Assembly (NCBI GenBank): GCA_031266805.1
Contig: JAISAH010000076.1
Location: 1-39,025 of the forward strand
DNA length: 39,025 bases
Origin: Gracilibacteraceae bacterium
GTDB taxonomy: Bacteria; Bacillota; Desulfitobacteriia; Desulfitobacteriales; Syntrophobotulaceae
Direction of reading: 5' to 3'
The translations under genes and the position numbers were made by a program. This document shows positions 15,643-24,053 of this stretch, in pieces. Numbering within the stretch: the stretch's first letter is position 1; every line of letters begins with the position of its first letter. Under the pieces are notes generated by a model. It saw only the letters and a list, made by a program, of their open reading frames with translations. It was not told the DNA's origin and made no database searches.

Positions 15643-16578
15643 ATGAAGCAAATCCTGCGGGGAGTGTATCCGGCTTTGCCTACTCCTTTTGACCGGGGCG
15701 AGGAGGTCGTTTTGTCCGACCTGAAAAACATGGTCGATTTTGCCGTCAAATGCGGTGTTCAGGGCATTGTGCTCAACGAGTTTTTCAGCGAGTTCTATCT
15801 GTTTACCGATAAAGAGCGGCGGGAAACGGTGGAAACCGTCTGTGCGCACGCTCAGGGGAAAATCCCCGTGATCGTCGGCGTATCCGCCCCCACGCCCATG
15901 CGCGCCGTCTACTGGGCGGAACACGCTCAGGCCGCTGGCGCCGCCGCTGTGCTTTGCGCCGGCCCTTATTTCGTCCCTTACCTTTGGCCCGACTTGGTAG
16001 ACCGCGGTTTTCGCGTCATGGATCAAAAACTGAGCATCCCGGTCATCGCTCAAAACGCTCCGCCGGATACGCTGACCGCCAATCTGAACGCCGGCCTGAG
16101 CCGGGAGGGCGTCAAATTTCTCCTGCGGGAATTTGAACGCGTCCTGTATTACAGAGAGGACGCCAACGGCGCTCAGGCGGAAATCAGCAAATTTCTCGCC
16201 GCCGTGGAAGATCTGCCGCCCGGCGCCTGCCTGGGTCTGTTTACCGGCGCTGTCAACGGTTTCGATCTCCATCACGATTACCTGAGAGGCGCCGCCGGTT
16301 TTATGCCGCCCCTGCATATGGCCGATTACCGGGAAAAGCAGTGGCGGCTTTTGGAAGAGGGCGGGCATGACCGTTCGCTGGCCATGCAGCTGGCGCTTTC
16401 GCCCCTTATCTGCTTTGAGCGGCTTTACCAAACGGAGGTATGCCTGGACGTGCTGAAACGCCGGAGGGTGATCGAAAACACCGGCCGCCGCCGGGCGAAT
16501 ATGAATGTTTATGGCGCGACCGCCCGCGAAGAATTCCAGCGGATCTACGACTATTTGACCGCCGGCGAAATGGTATAA
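15643..16578 (+). CDS. DHDPS/NAL-family protein lacking the Schiff-base lysine
   Basis: This 311-residue protein has the DapA-type barrel: RGVYPALPTPF at the N-terminus, IVLNEFFSEFYLFT in the phosphate-loop position, AGPYF, and IAQNAPP where catalytic members have YNxP. At the usual GxKE Schiff-base site the sequence reads YYREDAN, so an arginine appears to replace the lysine. The tyrosine of YNxP is also replaced by glutamine. It may be a non-catalytic partner of the paralogue directly downstream or may use different chemistry. It lies 55 bases after the dehydrogenase gene. Confidence 0.82.
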   Translation: MKQILRGVYPALPTPFDRGEEVVLSDLKNMVDFAVKCGVQGIVLNEFFSEFYLFTDKERRETVETVCAHAQGKIPVIVGVSAPTPMRAVYWAEHAQAAGAAAVLCAGPYFVPYLWPDLVDRGFRVMDQKLSIPVIAQNAPPDTLTANLNAGLSREGVKFLLREFERVLYYREDANGAQAEISKFLAAVEDLPPGACLGLFTGAVNGFDLHHDYLRGAAGFMPPLHMADYREKQWRLLEEGGHDRSLAMQLALSPLICFERLYQTEVCLDVLKRRRVIENTGRRRANMNVYGATAREEFQRIYDYLTAGEMV

Positions 16579-16592
16579 AGGAGATCGCTCTT

Positions 16593-17534
16593 ATGGTAAA
16601 AGATTTTCAGTTTCGGGGGATGTTCTGCCCTATACCCGCGCCGTTTCAGGAAAACCTGGCCGTCGATTACGACGATTTGCGGGCCGAGGTGGAATTCTGC
16701 GTTCGCTCAGGTATGCAGGGCATAGTGACCAACGTGAACGCGGGCGAGTTTTACACCCTTTCCGACGAGGAACATGAGGAAATCACCAAGGAGGTCGCCA
16801 AACAGAACGACGGCCGCCTGCCCCTGATCGCCGGGGTCGCCGGCTGGAGCGCCAAACATTCCGCCGAGCGGGCCAGACAGGCCGAATATTACGGTTATGA
16901 CGCTGTGATGAGTATGCCGCCCGTACTCGTCAGGCCCGTGGCCTACGACGATATCCGCCGGTTTTACGCCCGTCTGGACAAGGCGGTAAGCATTCCCGTC
17001 TGTATTCAGAACGCCTCGCCCGGTCCCGTCCTGACTCCTGAGCAGGTTTTCCAAATTGCCCGTGAGTGCGAAAACGTTCAGTTTGTCAAAGAAGAGAGCG
17101 ACTCCGAGTTGGATTATGTCTCCCGGATGGCCGCCGGGCAGAGGCTGGAGCGGCCCGGCGTATTCGGCGGCGTCATGAGCGGCAAGAGCGGTCTGACTTT
17201 TATCGAGTGCTACAAAAGAGGGGCCTGCGGCTGTATGCCCTCCGCCCACCTCGGCGATATTTTCGCCATGTTATGGGATTTATTGGAATCCGGGGAAACG
17301 GAGAAAGCCTGCGCCCTCCATGGTGAAATGACCCCGTTTCTTCTGTACGAGCCGTTTTACAAGGTGCCGCATTACAAATTCGCCCTGTGGAAGCGGGGCG
17401 TCATAAAGCGGCTGGACTGCCGGGGCAACACGATCCGGTATGACCGGAAGATCATCGGCGAGTGCGAGCGGCTGCTGGCGCCACTGGAAAAATATTTCAA
17501 AATCCAGTCCCGCCGGGACCTGGGAATGGATTGA
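16593..17534 (+). CDS. DHDPS/NAL-family aldolase or dehydratase with conserved lysine
   Basis: From the ATG at 16593 (AAAGGAGAT upstream) this is a 313-residue DapA-like protein. It starts with FRGMFCPIPAPF and has IVTNVNAGEFYTLS and VQFVKEESD, where the lysine fits the Schiff-base position. The YNxP tyrosine is replaced (CIQNASP), and the usual PYY segment reads PPVLV. The family includes pyruvate-dependent aldolases and sugar-acid dehydratases, so this enzyme may cleave or dehydrate a 2-keto sugar acid. It is 14 bases downstream of a paralogue that lacks the lysine. Confidence 0.84.
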   Translation: MVKDFQFRGMFCPIPAPFQENLAVDYDDLRAEVEFCVRSGMQGIVTNVNAGEFYTLSDEEHEEITKEVAKQNDGRLPLIAGVAGWSAKHSAERARQAEYYGYDAVMSMPPVLVRPVAYDDIRRFYARLDKAVSIPVCIQNASPGPVLTPEQVFQIARECENVQFVKEESDSELDYVSRMAAGQRLERPGVFGGVMSGKSGLTFIECYKRGACGCMPSAHLGDIFAMLWDLLESGETEKACALHGEMTPFLLYEPFYKVPHYKFALWKRGVIKRLDCRGNTIRYDRKIIGECERLLAPLEKYFKIQSRRDLGMD

Positions 17535-17584
17535 CGGAGAAAGGAGCGTGGGACTCTTAAAATTGCTGCAACGTGGATATGAGT

Positions 17585-17608
17585 GTCATTCCGGCTTTAT
17601 GCCGGAAT
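17585..17608. repeat. Dispersed palindrome, copy 1
   Basis: ATTCCGGC, loop TTTAT and GCCGGAAT form a perfect 8-base stem (17588-17608) preceded by GTC. It lies in the 148-base gap before the TRAP binding-protein gene. The reverse complement matches the core of the copy at 33814-33840. Confidence 0.75.
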
Positions 17609-17620
17609 TCATGTCCCCCA

Positions 17621-17644
17621 GTCATTCCGGTTTTATGCCGGAAT
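17621..17644. repeat. Dispersed palindrome, copy 2
   Basis: GTCATTCCGG, a TTTTATG loop and CCGGAAT repeat the first copy 36 bases downstream, with a C-to-T change shortening the stem to seven bases. The tandem pair lies just upstream of the TRAP genes and could affect message stability. Confidence 0.72.
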
Positions 17645-17682
17645 CCAAAAAACTATTTTTTCTATTATTGAGGAGGAAAATT

Positions 17683-18726
17683 ATGAAAAAGCTTTCATGT
17701 ATTCTCCCGCTGATTCTGGCCGTCGGCTTGACGGCGTCCCTCACGGCGTGCTCAGGCGGCGGCGCGCCCGCATCGCCCGGGACGCCTTCCGCTCCCGTCG
17801 CGGCCGCCGTTAAAATTCGTATCGCGTCCGATCAAACCGACGACCACTTCAGATCGCAAGCGCTCTTTCAGTTTGAAAGAGACGTGGAGTCCATGAGCAA
17901 CGGTGAAATTGACATTGAGGTGTACACCAACAACGCTCTGGGCGGCGCGCCGCAATTCGGCGACGCCGTGGTGGACGGTTCTGTGGAGATGGTCACCGCC
18001 GGCATGACCTTTGCCAATTACTATGGCCCATGCGCCGCTTTTGACACGCCATTTCTGATTTCCACCTGGGATGACGCGAGAAAAGTTTTCGGTTCTGATT
18101 ATGCCAGAAGTGTTTTTGACGATATGACCGCGCAAGTCGGCGTCCGCTTTTTGGCTTTTGATACCCTCGGTTTCCGCGCGTTTGGCTCAGTGCAACCAAT
18201 TAGCGCCATGAGCGATTTCAGAGGGATCAAGTGCCGCACAACCACCAGTCCGGTATATCTGAAAATGGTGGAAAATCTTGGGGCGAATCCGGTGGCGTTC
18301 ACTCTCAGCGAACTCTTTACCGCTCTTGAGCAAAAGGCGTGCGACGCTCTGGAACTTCCTGTCGGCACCATCAACTCCAATAAATATTACGAAAACGCCA
18401 AATATATCCTTGACACCAAGCATATGTTGACCACCGGCATGTTGATCATTAACGAAAAGTTTTACCAGACTCTTTCCGCCGAGCAGCAGTCCATCCTCTT
18501 GGAGGCGGCCAAAATGTACCAGAACAACAGTTGCGACTACTGCGAGCAATACGAAAAAGATGTTTTTGATATCATGTCAGCCGCCGGCGCTGTCATCGCC
18601 GTGCCCACGGCGGAATTCATGGAGCAAATGCGCGCATCCGAAGAGGGAATTGTCGATGTGATTGAAGCCGACTACCCTGGATCTACAGAGATTGTAGATA
18701 ATATTCGGAATATTCTTACTCAATAG
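17683..18726 (+). CDS. TRAP transporter substrate-binding lipoprotein (DctP family)
   Basis: From the ATG at 17683 (GAGGAGG upstream) the 347-residue protein starts with a lipoprotein signal peptide ending in the lipobox LTAC. It is therefore expected to be anchored outside the membrane. The mature part has the DctP fold, with FRAFGSVQPI, GIKCRTTTSP (the arginine that usually pairs with the substrate carboxylate) and the LGANPVAFTLSELFTAL region. It delivers an organic or sugar acid to the membrane subunits encoded next. Confidence 0.92.
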   Translation: MKKLSCILPLILAVGLTASLTACSGGGAPASPGTPSAPVAAAVKIRIASDQTDDHFRSQALFQFERDVESMSNGEIDIEVYTNNALGGAPQFGDAVVDGSVEMVTAGMTFANYYGPCAAFDTPFLISTWDDARKVFGSDYARSVFDDMTAQVGVRFLAFDTLGFRAFGSVQPISAMSDFRGIKCRTTTSPVYLKMVENLGANPVAFTLSELFTALEQKACDALELPVGTINSNKYYENAKYILDTKHMLTTGMLIINEKFYQTLSAEQQSILLEAAKMYQNNSCDYCEQYEKDVFDIMSAAGAVIAVPTAEFMEQMRASEEGIVDVIEADYPGSTEIVDNIRNILTQ

Positions 18727-18752
18727 ACAAGCGCTTATTGTGAGGGTATTGC

Positions 18753-19259
18753 ATGGACAAAGTACGCAAATTGCTGGATAAGCTTATCCACTGCCTGGAA
18801 CTGGCAGGCGGCGTCTGTCTCATAGCGATGGTGCTGATGGTCTTCTTTAACGCTGTCAGCCGTTATGTGTTCAGTTACGGATTTAACCAAACGGAGGAAC
18901 TTTCTCGTTTCGCGTTTGTCTGGCTTGTGTTTTTGGGCGCCGTAGTTGTGTATTATCGCCATGATCATGTGGTGATCCCATTGCTGGCTGACCATTTGAA
19001 GGGAAAAGCCAAAATTGTGGTTTCGGTCTTGGCGCAGCTGATTGTTACCGGCGTCTTTATCTTCTTCCTGTACAGCGCGCTGCTATATACGCAAAATACT
19101 CTTGGGGTCCTGACTTCCGGCGCGCGAGTCCATTTCTCCCTTGTGACGATGGCCGGGGTCGTTATGGCAAGCCTGATTTTGCTGGTTGATCTGGTCAATT
19201 TTGCGGATTTCCTTCGCCGGCAATTCGGCGGCGCTTCCGGTGACGTCAAAGCGGAATGA
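18753..19259 (+). CDS. TRAP transporter small permease (DctQ family)
   Basis: This 168-residue protein has four hydrophobic segments, as in DctQ: CLIAMVLMVFFNAVSRYVF, FVWLVFLGAVVVYY, VLAQLIVTGVFIFFLYSAL and MAGVVMASLILLVDLVNF. NAVSRYVF followed by EELSRFAFVWLVFLG is typical of the family. It pairs with DctM to form the sodium-driven membrane unit. It starts 26 bases after the binding-protein gene. Confidence 0.9.
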   Translation: MDKVRKLLDKLIHCLELAGGVCLIAMVLMVFFNAVSRYVFSYGFNQTEELSRFAFVWLVFLGAVVVYYRHDHVVIPLLADHLKGKAKIVVSVLAQLIVTGVFIFFLYSALLYTQNTLGVLTSGARVHFSLVTMAGVVMASLILLVDLVNFADFLRRQFGGASGDVKAE

Positions 19260-19272
19260 GGGGAGTAAAAAA

Positions 19273-20553
19273 ATGCAAAGCGCGATTTATTTTTTCATAA
19301 CCCTCTTCGCCGTGATGTCTGTCGGAGTGCCGGTCGCGGTCGCGATGATGGTATGCGGCATCGTTCTCATGCTCACGCTGGGCTATTTTGAGCCCACCGC
19401 GCTGAGCATGAACGTGATGTATGGGATCAACAGTTTCCCGCTTATGGCCATCCCGTTTTTTGTGCTTTCGGGCGAGTTGATGAGCCGCGGCGGTCTCGCC
19501 AAGCATATTGTCAACTTCGCCAAACTTCTGGTGGGAGGGAGACGGGGAGGGCTTGGCTACACGGCTATTTTGGCCAGCATGCTCTTCGCCGGACTTTCAG
19601 GCAGCGGCATCGCGGACGCCGCCGCTATCGGCGGGATGCTCATTCCTCTGATGGCCCACAACAATTACAATCGCGCGCGCTCCGCCGCGCTGGTCAGCGC
19701 CGGCGGCATCCTGGCCCCGCTGATCCCGCCCTCCAACCCTTTTATCATACTGGGGACGGCGGTCAATCTGTCGATTTCCAAATTATTTATGGGGAGTTTG
19801 GTCCCCGGGATCCTGATCGGGCTGGGTCTGATGGTGGTCTGGTTCTTCGTCGTCCGCAAGGACGGGTATCAGGATGTGGCGAAGATCCCTGCCGCAGAAG
19901 TCTTGCCCATCCTGAAAAAGTCCATCCCGGCCCTCATGATGGTCGTCATCATCGTGGGCGGCATCCGCTTTGGCCTGTTTACCCCCACGGAAGCAGGCGC
20001 TTTCGCGGCGGTGTACGCGCTGCTGGTCTGCAAGTTTTACTACAGAGAGCTCTCGTGGAAAGAACTTTATTCCGCCATGCGCGCCACCGTCGCCAGCACC
20101 GCCTCGATCGTTTTCATCTGCGGCGGGGCCACGATGGCCGGCTATTACATCACGCTGGCCCGTATTCCCGCCACGCTCGCCTCCACGCTGACCCAGATGA
20201 TCGACTCGCCGCTGGTTTTGCTGCTCTCCGTCAACGCCCTGCTCCTTTTTATGGGTATGATCATGGACATCACGCCCAACATCCTGATATTTGCGCCCAT
20301 CCTCCTGCCTGTCGGCGTCGCCGCGGGCTTTGACCCTTATTATTTTGCCTTCCTCATAGGGCTGAACCTGATCATCGGGGCCATTACGCCGCCTATCGGC
20401 ATTGTGATGTTTGTCACCTCCAAGGTGGCGGGCGTCAAGGTGACGGATCTGGTGGCTAAGCAATGGCCCTTTCTGGCGGTGTACGTCTTCTTTCTCCTCC
20501 TGTATATCCTGTTCCCGCAGCTTTACCTGGTGCCGCTCGGATGGCTGCGCTGA
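19273..20553 (+). CDS. TRAP transporter large permease (DctM family)
   Basis: From the ATG at 19273 (GAGGGGAG upstream) this is a 426-residue membrane protein with many hydrophobic segments. Family marks are the N-terminal VPVAVAMM, GLSGSGIADAAAIGGMLIP, LIPPSNPFI, FTPTEAGAFAAVYAL and a C-terminal GAITPPIG. It forms the transport channel of the TRAP system. The upstream in-frame extension lies inside dctQ and lacks a ribosome binding site. Confidence 0.93.
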   Translation: MQSAIYFFITLFAVMSVGVPVAVAMMVCGIVLMLTLGYFEPTALSMNVMYGINSFPLMAIPFFVLSGELMSRGGLAKHIVNFAKLLVGGRRGGLGYTAILASMLFAGLSGSGIADAAAIGGMLIPLMAHNNYNRARSAALVSAGGILAPLIPPSNPFIILGTAVNLSISKLFMGSLVPGILIGLGLMVVWFFVVRKDGYQDVAKIPAAEVLPILKKSIPALMMVVIIVGGIRFGLFTPTEAGAFAAVYALLVCKFYYRELSWKELYSAMRATVASTASIVFICGGATMAGYYITLARIPATLASTLTQMIDSPLVLLLSVNALLLFMGMIMDITPNILIFAPILLPVGVAAGFDPYYFAFLIGLNLIIGAITPPIGIVMFVTSKVAGVKVTDLVAKQWPFLAVYVFFLLLYILFPQLYLVPLGWLR

Positions 20554-20592
20554 CCGGCGTTTACCGCGGCGAAAAACTGTCGAAAGGGGAGT

Positions 20593-21231
20593 ATGACGCG
20601 GATCGCCGACGTTCATACACGGCGTGATATGAAAATGAAAAAAGAAGATATGACCCGAGATGAGATGTACCGGCTTTTGCCGGAGCTATGTCTGATAGAA
20701 AACGCAAAGCTGCGGGAAACCTGCGCGGACGTGTGGATAGAGGCGCTTGAAGCCGGCGGCTGGTTTGAAAAAGACGGCTGGGGAAAATTCCCATTTTCTG
20801 TTACCTTGCGGGACGACTGCCCCGAAAATCTGCTCACTCATACGGGACAGGTCGCCCTCACCAGTCTGGCGATATACGATTCGCTGGCCCCCGTGCGCAG
20901 GCGGGTGGGTGAGTGCAGCCGCGACACGGTGCTGGCGGGCGCGCTGCTCCACGATGTGGGCAAACTGCTGGAATACGATCTGGACGCCGAAGGCCGATCC
21001 TGCAACAGCCGCACGGCGAAAAAGTTTCGCCACCCCGTCTGGAGTTACTACTTCGCCCAAAAACACGGCATGCACGAGGACATTGTCCATCTGGTGCTCA
21101 CGCATTCCAGTTTCTTTTCACCGGAAGGGGCGAACGCCTACCGCACGGCCGAATCTATAATCGTCAAGGCGAGCGACAGCCTGTGCTATCAGTATGTAGA
21201 CAAGTTTTACGCCCGTGCCAAGGAGGACTGA
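20593..21231 (+). CDS. HD-domain phosphohydrolase-like protein
   Basis: The 212-residue protein has the HD metal site: His83 in LLTHTGQVALTSL, HD120-121 in ALLHDVGKLLEY and Asp195 in KASDSLCY, with further histidines at 147, 162 and 170. HD proteins are metal-dependent phosphohydrolases or nucleotidases. AAAGGGGAG directly precedes the ATG at 20593; the ATG at 20629 is an alternative with no clear site. The gene lies between the TRAP genes and the hydro-lyase genes and ends one base before the latter. Its role in the pathway is unknown. Confidence 0.8.
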   Translation: MTRIADVHTRRDMKMKKEDMTRDEMYRLLPELCLIENAKLRETCADVWIEALEAGGWFEKDGWGKFPFSVTLRDDCPENLLTHTGQVALTSLAIYDSLAPVRRRVGECSRDTVLAGALLHDVGKLLEYDLDAEGRSCNSRTAKKFRHPVWSYYFAQKHGMHEDIVHLVLTHSSFFSPEGANAYRTAESIIVKASDSLCYQYVDKFYARAKED

Positions 21232-21232
21232 T

Positions 21233-22504
21233 ATGGGACAAACCATCACCGAAAAAATATTCAGTAAAGCAGCCGGAAAACCGGTGAAGGCAGGCGATCT
21301 GGTGTTTGCCCGCGCGGATCGACTGATGGTTCCGGATGTGACGATCGCGCAGGTTTTCCGGGATTATGAGCGATTTGAAATAGGGCCGCTGCCTAACCCG
21401 GATCTGCTGGTGCTGGGTTTTGACCATCTGGGCTGCGGCCACACCGTGAAAGATGCGGAAACACTGAAACTCGCTCGCGCCTATGCCCGGAAATACGAGC
21501 TTCCCCATTTTTATGATCTCGGCCGAAATGGTATCGCCCACCAGCTTATGGTGGAGAACGGTTTCGTCCTGCCGGGGCAGTTTGTGGTGGGCACCGACTC
21601 CCACTCCACCACCTATGGGGCGCTGGGCGCCTTTGCCTGCGGCGTCACCGCGCCGGAAGCGGCGGCGATCCTCGCGACGGGGGAAACCTGGTTTGTGGTT
21701 CCCGGCAGCATTCGGATCGAACTGACCGGCGCTCTGCCCAAGGGGGTGTACTGCAAGGACGCGGCGCTAGCGCTGGTGAATCTGCTCGGCTGCGACAAGA
21801 GCGCCGCCTACAAAGCGGTGGAGGTAGTCGGCTCAGGCGTTCAGGCGCTTTCCATCGACGACCGGCTCACCATATGCAACATGATCGCCGAAACCGGCGC
21901 CAAGAGCGGGATCATCGCCGCCGACGCCAAGACGCGCGAATATCTCCGGTCAAGGACCAAATCAGCCTACGAGACGGCGGAGAGCGACCCTGACGCCCGG
22001 TATGAGGCCGATTGGCAGATCCGTCTGGATCAGCTGGAGCCGCTGGCGGCGGAACCGCCCCTGACGGAAAACACCCGGCCGGCGCGGGAACTCAGCGGGG
22101 TCAAGATCGATCATATCCTGCTGGGGTCGTGTACCAACGGCCGTCTGTCGGATCTGCGGGTAGCCGCGCGGATGCTGAAGGGGAAGAAAATCGCGGACAG
22201 CGTGCGCATGATCGTCGTCCCCGCCAGTCAGCGGATAATGCGGGAAGCCGTCCGCGAGGGGCTGGTGGAGATTTTCCTGGAGGCGGGCGCGCTGGTGGAA
22301 AGCGCGAGCTGCGCCGCTTGCATCGGGCGTCACACCGGCGTCCTGGCCTCCGGCGAGATCGCGGTCAGCACCACCAACCGGAACTTCATCGGGCGCATGG
22401 GCTCGCGGGATTCCTTTGTCTATCTCGTCTCGCCGGCCACGGCGGCGGCCTCCGCCCTCGAAGGCCGCATCACCGATCCTCGCCCGTATCTGGAAGGAGA
22501 GTAA
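21233..22504 (+). CDS. LeuC/aconitase-family hydro-lyase, large subunit
   Basis: From the ATG at 21233, behind AAGGAGG, the 423-residue protein belongs to the 3-isopropylmalate dehydratase/homoaconitase large-subunit group. It shows GTDSHSTTYGALGAFACGV and [4Fe-4S] ligands in LGSCTNGR and ASCAACIG. The family moves or removes water on hydroxy di- and tricarboxylic acids (isopropylmalate, homocitrate, 2,3-dimethylmalate and others). The catabolic context and the unusual small subunit argue against leucine biosynthesis. Confidence 0.88.
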   Translation: MGQTITEKIFSKAAGKPVKAGDLVFARADRLMVPDVTIAQVFRDYERFEIGPLPNPDLLVLGFDHLGCGHTVKDAETLKLARAYARKYELPHFYDLGRNGIAHQLMVENGFVLPGQFVVGTDSHSTTYGALGAFACGVTAPEAAAILATGETWFVVPGSIRIELTGALPKGVYCKDAALALVNLLGCDKSAAYKAVEVVGSGVQALSIDDRLTICNMIAETGAKSGIIAADAKTREYLRSRTKSAYETAESDPDARYEADWQIRLDQLEPLAAEPPLTENTRPARELSGVKIDHILLGSCTNGRLSDLRVAARMLKGKKIADSVRMIVVPASQRIMREAVREGLVEIFLEAGALVESASCAACIGRHTGVLASGEIAVSTTNRNFIGRMGSRDSFVYLVSPATAAASALEGRITDPRPYLEGE

Positions 22505-22509
22505 ATATC

Positions 22510-23031
22510 ATGGAGAACATCATACGCGGCAAGGTTTGGGTTGGACGCGACAATATTATGGCATATGAGATCGTCATCAAGTGGGATATGGATAAGATTG
22601 ACCAAGAAGAGTTGGGCGATCAGGCAATGGAGGGCGTTGATCCGGTTTTTATGGGGAAGAAGGGCGCGTTCAAAAACGGCGGCTATTCCATCGTGGCGGC
22701 GGGCGCCAATTTCGGCGGCGGCGGCAAAAGCATCGTTCACCCGATCTACGCCCTGAGAGGCGCCGGTGTCAAACTTGTGCTGGCAGAATCCTTCGGGCGG
22801 TTCAACTACAAAAACTCGATCAACAATGGCATGCCGGCGCTGGTGTGTCCCGGGATTCTGGAATTTGCCCAGACCGGCGACGAACTGGCGGTGGATATCG
22901 CGGGCGGGACCGTCGCCAACCTGAGTTCCGGAAAATCCATTCCCATCGCGCCCATCCCGGAATTTATCCGGAATGTCGTCGCCGAAGGGGGATTGATCCC
23001 CTATACCAAAAACCGGCTCAATCCAAAATAA
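22510..23031 (+). CDS. LeuD-like hydro-lyase small subunit, atypical substrate loop
   Basis: From the ATG at 22510 (AAGGAGAG upstream) this is 173 residues, normal for LeuD-type swivelling domains. It has GKVWVGRDNI at the N-terminus, ANFGGGGKSIVHPIYALR in the substrate loop and an AESFGRFNYKNSINNGMPAL segment. LeuD proteins usually have GSSREHA, in which Ser and Arg contact the substrate. Here that position reads GGGKSIVH, and the NIDTDxI motif reads NIMAYEI. The subunit probably completes the large subunit next door but acts on a different substrate. Confidence 0.82.
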   Translation: MENIIRGKVWVGRDNIMAYEIVIKWDMDKIDQEELGDQAMEGVDPVFMGKKGAFKNGGYSIVAAGANFGGGGKSIVHPIYALRGAGVKLVLAESFGRFNYKNSINNGMPALVCPGILEFAQTGDELAVDIAGGTVANLSSGKSIPIAPIPEFIRNVVAEGGLIPYTKNRLNPK

Positions 23032-23071
23032 GGACTTTTCATTTCCAAGAAAGGATGCCAAATAAAGGAAA

Positions 23072-23836
23072 ATGATGAGAAAAAACTTACTAAAAGAAAA
23101 GCTGCTTAACAAGCAGAAAGTCGTGGGCTGCGGGATTACCGTCTGCGCGCCCATGCTGATCGAAGTGCTGGCGATGAGCGGCGTGGATTATGTCATCATC
23201 GACTACGAACATTCCGCCTTGAACCTGAGCGACTGCGAACATCTGATCCGGGTGGCGGAGAACGCGAATATCACGCCCATCGTCCGCGTCCCCATGAACG
23301 AACCTCAATTGATGATCCGTTATCTGGACAGCGGCGCTCAGGGCATCCTCACGCCCGGAGTCGCCAACAAGGCGGAAGCGGAAAAAGCGGCGGAAGCCGT
23401 CCGCTACTACCCGCGGGGGATGCGCGGACTCGGCGCCAGCCGCGCCTCTGGCTACGGAATCGGTATGCCGCTGAATGAATTCTGCGAGTATGCCAATTCG
23501 CAGATGCTGCTCATCCTGTCTATGGAAAACATAGAGTGCGTCAGCAATATCGAGGATATCCTCAGCGTGGACGGCGTCGACGGTCTGTGGTTTGGCGCTA
23601 ACGATCTCAGCCAAAGCCTCGGCGTTCCGGGACAGACCAGACACCCGCTGGTGCGGGAAGCGCTGGAAAAGGCCAGACAGGCCTGCCTTAAAAGCGGGAA
23701 ACCCTTCGGCGGCGTAGTGCGAAAAGGGGAATCTCCGCTAGATTATTACCAACAGGGGTACTTGAGCGTCCTCATCAGCGTCCCCTCGCTCCTGTCGTCC
23801 GCCGCCAAAGATTTTGTGAAGCTGGCCAAAGGATAA
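23072..23836 (+). CDS. HpcH/HpaI family aldolase
   Basis: The 254-residue protein has the class II pyruvate aldolase fold of HpaI and GarL: VDYVIIDYEHSALN, VRVPMNEPQL, DSGAQGILTPGV, PRGMRGLGASRAS and LWFGANDLSQSLG. Visible His/Glu/Asp residues fit the divalent-metal site. Family members cleave 4-hydroxy-2-oxo acids, such as 2-dehydro-3-deoxyglucarate, to pyruvate and an aldehyde. It is the last gene of the cluster. AAAGGA precedes the first of two adjacent ATGs (23072 and 23075). Confidence 0.88.
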   Translation: MMRKNLLKEKLLNKQKVVGCGITVCAPMLIEVLAMSGVDYVIIDYEHSALNLSDCEHLIRVAENANITPIVRVPMNEPQLMIRYLDSGAQGILTPGVANKAEAEKAAEAVRYYPRGMRGLGASRASGYGIGMPLNEFCEYANSQMLLILSMENIECVSNIEDILSVDGVDGLWFGANDLSQSLGVPGQTRHPLVREALEKARQACLKSGKPFGGVVRKGESPLDYYQQGYLSVLISVPSLLSSAAKDFVKLAKG

Positions 23837-23878
23837 TTTTCACAAATCTCAAATTTTTGCCATGCCTGAAAAAACATC

Positions 23879-23906
23879 AACACCCGTCAGATTTTTGGCG
23901 GGTGTT
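23879..23906 (+). terminator. Likely terminator at the end of the catabolic cluster
   Basis: AACACCCG (23879-23886) pairs with CGGGTGTT (23899-23906) around a 12-base loop. The T tract after the stem is short (TTTATG), so termination may be partial. Confidence 0.5.
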
Positions 23907-23952
23907 TATGATTGGGCGCGTATGCTGCCGCACATTTTCCCCTGCCGCCGTA

Positions 23953-23980
23953 TTGACAAAAACTTCATATGATATATAAT
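23953..23980 (+). promoter_or_regulatory. Promoter of perR
   Basis: TTGACA (23953-23958) and TATAAT (23975-23980) are both perfect, 16 bases apart, in an AT-rich gap. The following sequence (about 23986-24012), with TAATTGAGAACGTTAAT, has a weak inverted character and could be an autoregulatory site, but it is not a clear Per box. Confidence 0.75.
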
Positions 23981-24053
23981 GAGGAAGATAGTAATTGAGA
24001 ACGTTAATCGTTTTAGATTCATTTGAAATACATACAAACATAAGGAGATTACA

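Noticed and set aside
15490-16431. Minus-strand open frame of 313 codons opposite the 2-hydroxyacid dehydrogenase and first DHDPS-family genes
   Set aside because: The plus-strand genes have clear motifs and strong ribosome binding sites. The antisense product matches no recognisable protein.
19783-20616. Long minus-strand open frame of 277 codons opposite the DctM gene
   Set aside because: It is a shadow of the TRAP permease gene: the product is full of charged low-complexity sequence and has no domain or ribosome binding site.
23986-24012. Possible Per box upstream of perR
   Set aside because: The TAATTGAGAACGTTAAT stretch matches the inverted Per box consensus too poorly to list as a site.
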